Source: Flavobacterium sp. MDT1-60 | GTDB lineage: Bacteria; Bacteroidota; Bacteroidia; Flavobacteriales; Flavobacteriaceae | Reading direction: 5' to 3' | Assembly: GCF_014844035.1 (NCBI RefSeq) | Contig: NZ_CP062159.1 | Coordinates: forward strand, 1,612,001-1,676,000 | Length of the DNA: 64,000 bases | Shown: positions 60,066 to 64,000 of the stretch, piece after piece | Layout: the number at the start of each line of letters is the position of its first letter | Position numbering within the stretch: position 1 is the stretch's first letter | Notes under the pieces: model-generated | Seen by the model: the letters and a program-made list of their open reading frames with translations, nothing else | What the model was told of the DNA's origin: nothing | The model's database searches: none | Position numbers and translations under genes: made by a program

Positions 60066-60596
60066 TTATTTTTTGCCTTTAGAGGCTTTTTTTAGATCAG
60101 AACCTCCAGGAAGTTGCATTTTGTCTGTAAGTACTGAGATTTCGTTGATGTCAAAATTACCTGTTAAAGATAATAAAACCGTTTCGTCGTTTTTAGCTCC
60201 GTCTACGTACATCAATAATTCTCTTACCTGAGAGTCTGTTGCTCCTGATTTTACTGATATTTTTACGTTTCTGCCACCGTCATTGATTCTCATTAATTCT
60301 TCTAAACCTGCCGTTTTAACATATTTATCTGCTGAAGCTTTCATTTCAGCTTCGATTTTAGGGTTTTTTGTTGTAAACACTTTTAGGTAGTCTAATTTTT
60401 TAATCAGACTGATGTATTGTTGCATTTCTTTATCAGAAGCATCAACTTTTACTTTGCTCATTAAATCGAACATTTTTTTGTTTACAATTACTGAGGTTAC
60501 ATCGTCCTGACCATCAAATTTGTCAAATGCTCCCTGAGCATAAAAAGTGGTACTAACGAATGCGAAAACTAGTGTTATGATGAAATTTTTACTCAT
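60066..60596 (-). CDS. DUF4252 secreted protein (paralogue)
   Basis: 176 residues from the ATG at 60596, which gives a signal peptide (MSKNFIITLVFAFVSTTFYAQ); an in-frame ATG at 60641 adds 15 unlikely residues. It has Sec cleavage after YAQ and no lipobox, unlike its neighbour. The domain resembles the adjacent DUF4252 protein (FDLMSKVKVDASDKEMQQYISLIKKLDYLKVFTTKNPKIEAEM; VKSGATDSQVRELLMYVDGAKNDETVLLSLTGNFDINEISVLTDKMQ). It ends with a Lys-rich tail (DLKKASKGKK). Cotranscribed with the other three genes; function unknown. Confidence 0.88.
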   Translation of the reverse strand: MSKNFIITLVFAFVSTTFYAQGAFDKFDGQDDVTSVIVNKKMFDLMSKVKVDASDKEMQQYISLIKKLDYLKVFTTKNPKIEAEMKASADKYVKTAGLEELMRINDGGRNVKISVKSGATDSQVRELLMYVDGAKNDETVLLSLTGNFDINEISVLTDKMQLPGGSDLKKASKGKK

Positions 60597-60668
60597 GCTA
60601 GTTTTATTGTTTTTTTTGTATTCGTGAATCGTTGATTTCATTTTGTTTATTTTTTTGATTGATTTAAA

Positions 60669-61127
60669 TTACTGTTTAAAAATTTTGTTTTTTGATTGTT
60701 CATATTCCTGAATGTATTGTACACTTTCAATACCTACATTCACATTGTTTGATAATAAGGCCAAAGCTTTTTGCGTTGCGGCAAGGGCTTCCTCCGGATC
60801 ATCATAGGTTCCTAATTCTGATTGCGCTACAATCGGAGTTGTAGTTTCCTGGCTCACATAATAAAAGGTTCCTATTCCTAGTAAAACAACAACTGAAGCT
60901 GCAATTGATAACCACGCCACATTTCGTTTTTTAGTTTGTAGTGGTATTTCCTGCGTTGATTTTTGTTGTTTTACCTGAGAGAAATAACCAAACATTGGTT
61001 TGTATTGCTCCAAATGCTGCGCAACATTCGGCGAAGAAAAGTATTCTTTTAATTCTTTTTCTTCTGCAATACTAGTTTCTCCCTGAAAGTATTTTTCTAA
61101 TATATTTTCTATTTTATCTAATTCCAT
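60669..61127 (-). CDS. Membrane anti-sigma-factor-like protein
   Basis: 152 residues with an N-terminal cytoplasmic zone (MELDKIENILEKYFQGETSIAEEKELKEYFSSPNVAQHLEQYKPMFGYFSQ) and one transmembrane helix (RNVAWLSIAASVVVLLGIGTFYYVS, about 68-92). A short outer segment follows. The layout (short acidic helical N-terminus, one TM, small exterior) fits an anti-sigma factor that holds the ECF sigma encoded just upstream. Its start overlaps the sigma gene by 14 bases. The zinc anti-sigma motif HxxxCxxC is absent, so it is a different class. The signal is unknown. Confidence 0.78.
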   Translation of the reverse strand: MELDKIENILEKYFQGETSIAEEKELKEYFSSPNVAQHLEQYKPMFGYFSQVKQQKSTQEIPLQTKKRNVAWLSIAASVVVLLGIGTFYYVSQETTTPIVAQSELGTYDDPEEALAATQKALALLSNNVNVGIESVQYIQEYEQSKNKIFKQ

Positions 61128-61623
61128 AACTGTGTGTATTAACCATTGATTCTCTTATTTTTTTTCTCGCTCTCGAAAGTGCTACCCGAATAGCAGTTTC
61201 ATTCATGTTGACAATTTTCGCAATTTCATCAAATTCATATTGCTCAACATCGCGAAGCTGAATTAATATTTGGAGTTGCTCGGGCAACTGATTTATAATT
61301 TTCTCGACCCATTCCAAACTATCAGAATCTTCCAGTTTTTTGTCTAACTGTGGTTCACGATCTGTATAGTTATTATGAACGATTTTTAAATTTCCGGCTC
61401 TTTTAGATTTTAACTGATCCAGGCAATAATTCTTGGTCATTGTCATCGCGACAGCTTCTATATTATTATAGGCGTCTAAATTCTCTTTTTTGTTCCATAA
61501 TTTCACCATTACTTCCTGTGTTGCATCTTCAGCTTCTTCAGTACTAGTGAGTAATCTTTTTGCCAGACGAAAAACTTTGTCTTTAAAAGGATTAATCAAT
61601 TCTATAAATGCAACTTGATTCAT
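61114..61623 (-). CDS. ECF-type RNA polymerase sigma factor
   Basis: 169 residues with sigma-70 region 2 (INPFKDKVFRLAKRLLTSTEEAEDATQEVMVKLWNK, about 8-44) and region 4 (INQLPEQLQILIQLRDVEQYEFDEIAKIVNMNETAIRVALSRARKKIRES, about 112-163), and no region 1.1 or 3. The spacing and length fit an ECF sigma factor. The downstream membrane protein overlaps by 14 bases, so they form a sigma/anti-sigma pair, followed by two DUF4252 genes. A minus-strand GTAACGTATAACC stretch near 61650-61665 could be an autoregulated ECF promoter, but I cannot confirm it. Confidence 0.93.
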   Translation of the reverse strand: MNQVAFIELINPFKDKVFRLAKRLLTSTEEAEDATQEVMVKLWNKKENLDAYNNIEAVAMTMTKNYCLDQLKSKRAGNLKIVHNNYTDREPQLDKKLEDSDSLEWVEKIINQLPEQLQILIQLRDVEQYEFDEIAKIVNMNETAIRVALSRARKKIRESMVNTHSYGIR

Positions 61624-61854
61624 AATTGGTTATTTGTTGGTTTTTGGTCGGTTATACGTTACTTCCTGAATTATGATTTTTTTCAATTAACCAATATTTA
61701 GAAGTACGCTTATATAGTCAAGACGAGGCACTATTATTTTTGTTACAGCGTGTTTGTGATTTTTTTTTGAAAAAATAACTTAAACTGAATATAGTTAAAA
61801 CTAAAGGTAGTATTTTTACGTTAATATATTATTGATACTACTATACATACCTAT

Positions 61855-63327
61855 ATGAAAACAATATTAAAGAGTTTATTGCTTGTGTTTTTGCTGGCTT
61901 TTGCGCTGCAATCATGCGAAGATCAGGATGATGTTGCTGCTCCGGCAGATTTACAAGTGAATGATTTTATCTGGAAAGGATTGAATCAGTTTTACTTATG
62001 GCAACCTGATGTTCCTAATTTAGCTGATGATCGTTTTAGCTCTCAGGAAGCGCTTAACTCTTTTTTAAAAGGATATTCTGAACCCGATGATTTATTTCAG
62101 GATTTACTGAATAAACCAAGTAGTAAATTCCCAAAAGGGCAGGCAATTGACCGTTTTAGCTGGATTGTTGACGATTATACTGTTTTGGAAGGAGAACTTC
62201 AGGGAACTACAAAAAATGATGGAGTAGATTTTAGATTGAGTTACAAACCGGGAAGTACAACAGAATTAGTTGGGTTTGTTCGTTACATTATTCCAAATTC
62301 TGACGCTTCAACTAAAGATATTAAACGTGGTGATCTTTTTACAGCCGTAAACGGAACACAATTAACAGTTTCAAATTATCAGGGACTTTTGAATGCTGAC
62401 AGCTATACACTGAATATGGCAACTATCAATGGAACAACCATTACTTCTAATGGTAAAACAGTGGCTTTGGTTAAAACTACATTAGATGAAAATCCAATTT
62501 TTATCAATAAAGTAATTGTATCGGGAAGCCATAAAATTGGTTATTTAATGTATAACGGATTTTATGCTAATTATGATGCCCAGCTTAATGATGCTTTTGC
62601 TACATTAAAATCACAAGGAATAACTGATTTTGTTTTGGATTTAAGATATAATGGTGGAGGTTCGATTCAAACAGCATCAAGATTAGCAAGTATGATTACT
62701 GGTCAGTTTGCTACTAAAATTTTTGCTAAAGAAAAATGGAATCCAAAGGTAAATGAATATTACGAAAGCGAAGATCCGGAATCGTTGAATGTCAGGTTTC
62801 CTGATAAAATAGACGGAGCTGCAATCAATAGCCTGAATTTATCTAAAATATATATCATTACTACAGATGGAACTGCTTCTGCAAGTGAATTGGTTATCAA
62901 CGGACTTGTACCTTATATTTCTGTAGTTCAGGTAGGAGAGACGACGGTTGGTAAAAATGTAGGTTCAGTTACTTTGTATGATTCACCTAGTTTCGGGAAA
63001 ACAAACAGAAATCCAAATCATAAATATGCTATGCAACCTTTAGTTTTAAAAATTGTAAACTCTGCTGGTTTTGGAGAATATACAGACGGGTTAGCCCCAA
63101 CTTATGAGCAATTAGAATATATTACCAATATGGGGGTTTTAGGAGATCCATCTGAACCTTTATTGAATTTAACAATTTCTAAAATTACAGGTTCAACCGC
63201 GAAGAAAATACAACAAGACAGAACGCAAGCTTTAAGAACGTTTACTAATGTTAAAGCAATGAACGGAATAAGAAATCAAATGTATATTGAAAAGGCACCG
63301 GAAGGGCTTTTAAGAGCATTGAAATAG
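61855..63327 (+). CDS. S41-family C-terminal-processing peptidase, lipoprotein
   Basis: 490 residues with lipobox LQSC (Cys21). Layout: N-terminal helical module (about 30-130), PDZ-like region (about 140-225, LVGFVRYIIPNSDASTKDIKRGDLFTAVNGTQL), and the S41 peptidase domain (about 230-420). The nucleophile is in TTDGTASASELVINGL (Ser of TASAS, about 340) and the general base Lys in VGKNVGSV (about 366). Other blocks: VLDLRYNGGGSIQTASRLAS. It processes or degrades proteins in the periplasm or at the surface. Monocistronic with a terminator behind. Confidence 0.93.
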   Translation: MKTILKSLLLVFLLAFALQSCEDQDDVAAPADLQVNDFIWKGLNQFYLWQPDVPNLADDRFSSQEALNSFLKGYSEPDDLFQDLLNKPSSKFPKGQAIDRFSWIVDDYTVLEGELQGTTKNDGVDFRLSYKPGSTTELVGFVRYIIPNSDASTKDIKRGDLFTAVNGTQLTVSNYQGLLNADSYTLNMATINGTTITSNGKTVALVKTTLDENPIFINKVIVSGSHKIGYLMYNGFYANYDAQLNDAFATLKSQGITDFVLDLRYNGGGSIQTASRLASMITGQFATKIFAKEKWNPKVNEYYESEDPESLNVRFPDKIDGAAINSLNLSKIYIITTDGTASASELVINGLVPYISVVQVGETTVGKNVGSVTLYDSPSFGKTNRNPNHKYAMQPLVLKIVNSAGFGEYTDGLAPTYEQLEYITNMGVLGDPSEPLLNLTISKITGSTAKKIQQDRTQALRTFTNVKAMNGIRNQMYIEKAPEGLLRALK

Positions 63328-63348
63328 ATATGAATAGGAATAAAAAGG

Positions 63349-63380
63349 AAAAAAGGCTTTCAGAAATGAAAGCCTTTTTT
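63349..63380. terminator. Terminator after the S41 peptidase
   Basis: AAAAGGCTTTC / GAAAGCCTTTT stem around a 6-base loop with T-run; A-rich on the other side, so also fits the converging DUF5074 gene. Confidence 0.88.
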
Positions 63381-63418
63381 ACAAAAAAAATCCAAAAACT
63401 AATTTAAAAATAAAGGTA

Positions 63419-64000
63419 TTAATCGTTGAAGTAAAAACCATTTGGTCCTACACCAACCGTTAATTCTTTTTGCAAACTTCCACTTAAGTTGTAGATGTAA
63501 GCTTTGCTGTTGGATCCGAAATCACCACCATCAGCAATAAATATTTTATCATCGTTTACAGCAAAACCATAAATTGAACCGCCTGCAGGTAGACTTGCAG
63601 TTGCAATTGCTGTCGTTGAAGCTGCTGTTGCGTTAGTCGTAATTGCGTATACTGAGTTGTTAGAGGTATAATAAACCTTATCATTATAAATGTCTAAGTA
63701 TCCGGCTCTGTCTAAAGATGCAGGGAAAGTAATTTTAGTAACCGACTTATCAGATAATTTTACTTTTACAATTTCACTTCTATTATTACCATAAGGAGCT
63801 CTCAAAACATATAAAATACCATCTTCAACTTCCATACTGTCACCACTGTAACCAATTGTTACCGGAGTTTCTAATGTTTTTGTTGCAGGGTTTACTACCA
63901 ATACCTTATCATTAGAAGAATCTGTAATGTATAATTTATTGTTTTCCAATAAAATTCTATTTGCAGTTGCGCCCAATTCGATTTTAGATTCTACTTTATT
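63419..64000 (-). CDS. C-terminal part of a DUF5074-like beta-propeller protein (runs off the window)
   Basis: The reading frame continues through the window edge (residues NKVESKIELGATANRI at the boundary), so the start is outside. About 193 residues are visible, with repeated propeller blades: LLENNKLYITDSSNDKVLVVNPATKTL, MEVEDGILYVLRAP, LDIYNDKVYYTSNNSVYAI, FAVNDDKIFIADGG. This is the YncE-like / DUF5074 family, secreted lipoproteins of Bacteroidota, often next to TonB receptors. Signal peptide not visible. Function unknown. Confidence 0.85.
   Translation of the reverse strand, partial: NKVESKIELGATANRILLENNKLYITDSSNDKVLVVNPATKTLETPVTIGYSGDSMEVEDGILYVLRAPYGNNRSEIVKVKLSDKSVTKITFPASLDRAGYLDIYNDKVYYTSNNSVYAITTNATAASTTAIATASLPAGGSIYGFAVNDDKIFIADGGDFGSNSKAYIYNLSGSLQKELTVGVGPNGFYFND

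Overview
The window looks like chromosomal DNA of a Flavobacterium or close relative (Bacteroidota, Flavobacteriia). The evidence is low G+C, a SusC/SusD pair, many Flavobacteriia-type families (DUF4290, DUF4252, DUF5686, DUF4199, DUF5074), type B L31, and promoters of the Bacteroidota form TTG-N18/19-TAnnTTTG. A 6S-like RNA lies between rny and zapA. There are no rRNA operons, CRISPR arrays or insertion sequences, and only one intact tRNA.

Layout. 1-3.6 kb: the end of a polysaccharide-utilisation-type locus (SusC tail, SusD lipoprotein, beta-helix lipoprotein). 3.7-10.9 kb: small accessory genes. These include an AraC regulator cotranscribed with a protein resembling a caspase/CHAT fold without its catalytic residues, a radical-SAM plus uracil-DNA-glycosylase-like DNA repair pair, DUF763, and a clipped GIY-YIG protein. 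10.98-15.96 kb: a 4.9-kb island between two copies of a 43-bp piece of tRNA-Met. It carries only a Fic protein and a 1000-residue primase-helicase fusion, and no integrase. 16-22 kb: housekeeping genes (START-like, class IV aminotransferase, YqgE, HU, fmt, recQ, NadR-like ATPase). 22-28 kb: a repeat-rich spacer, an esterase, and DUF493-DUF4290-murA-cation efflux. 28-39.8 kb: DUF5686 membrane protein, aroQ, two divergent beta-barrel proteins, xerD, a PAS histidine kinase, rny, 6S-like RNA, zapA, a ZapB-like coiled coil and an M23 peptidase. 39.8-50.4 kb: TonB receptor, calcium-loop lipoprotein, DUF2971, then an envelope operon (sugar mutase, YhcG nuclease, MsbA-like exporter) and DUF4199-GT2. 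50.6-59.4 kb: rpmE2, a GlmU-like protein, an ABC-F ATPase, small enzymes, rpmH and carB. 59.5-64 kb: an ECF sigma / membrane anti-sigma / two DUF4252 operon, an S41 peptidase and the end of a DUF5074 beta-propeller.

How genes work together. Envelope and cell-wall functions dominate: murA, the MsbA-like exporter, sugar mutase, glycosyltransferase, M23 peptidase, barrel proteins, and the sigma/anti-sigma pair, which probably senses an envelope or surface signal. Translation (fmt, rpmE2, rpmH, tRNA-Met, ABC-F) and growth control (6S-like RNA, rny, zapA) form the conserved backbone.

Most interesting signals: (1) the integrase-less tRNA-Met island with Fic and primase-helicase, with matching 12-bp arm motifs inside both ends; (2) the caspase/CHAT-like protein without His and Cys; (3) MurA with Asp in place of the catalytic Cys; (4) a family of 8-10-nt-period, hairpin-forming intergenic repeats at gene ends; (5) a structured rpmE2 leader; (6) a promoter and terminator packed directly against the pabC-like start codon. 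All functions are inferred by reading sequence and recalling families; no searches were run.
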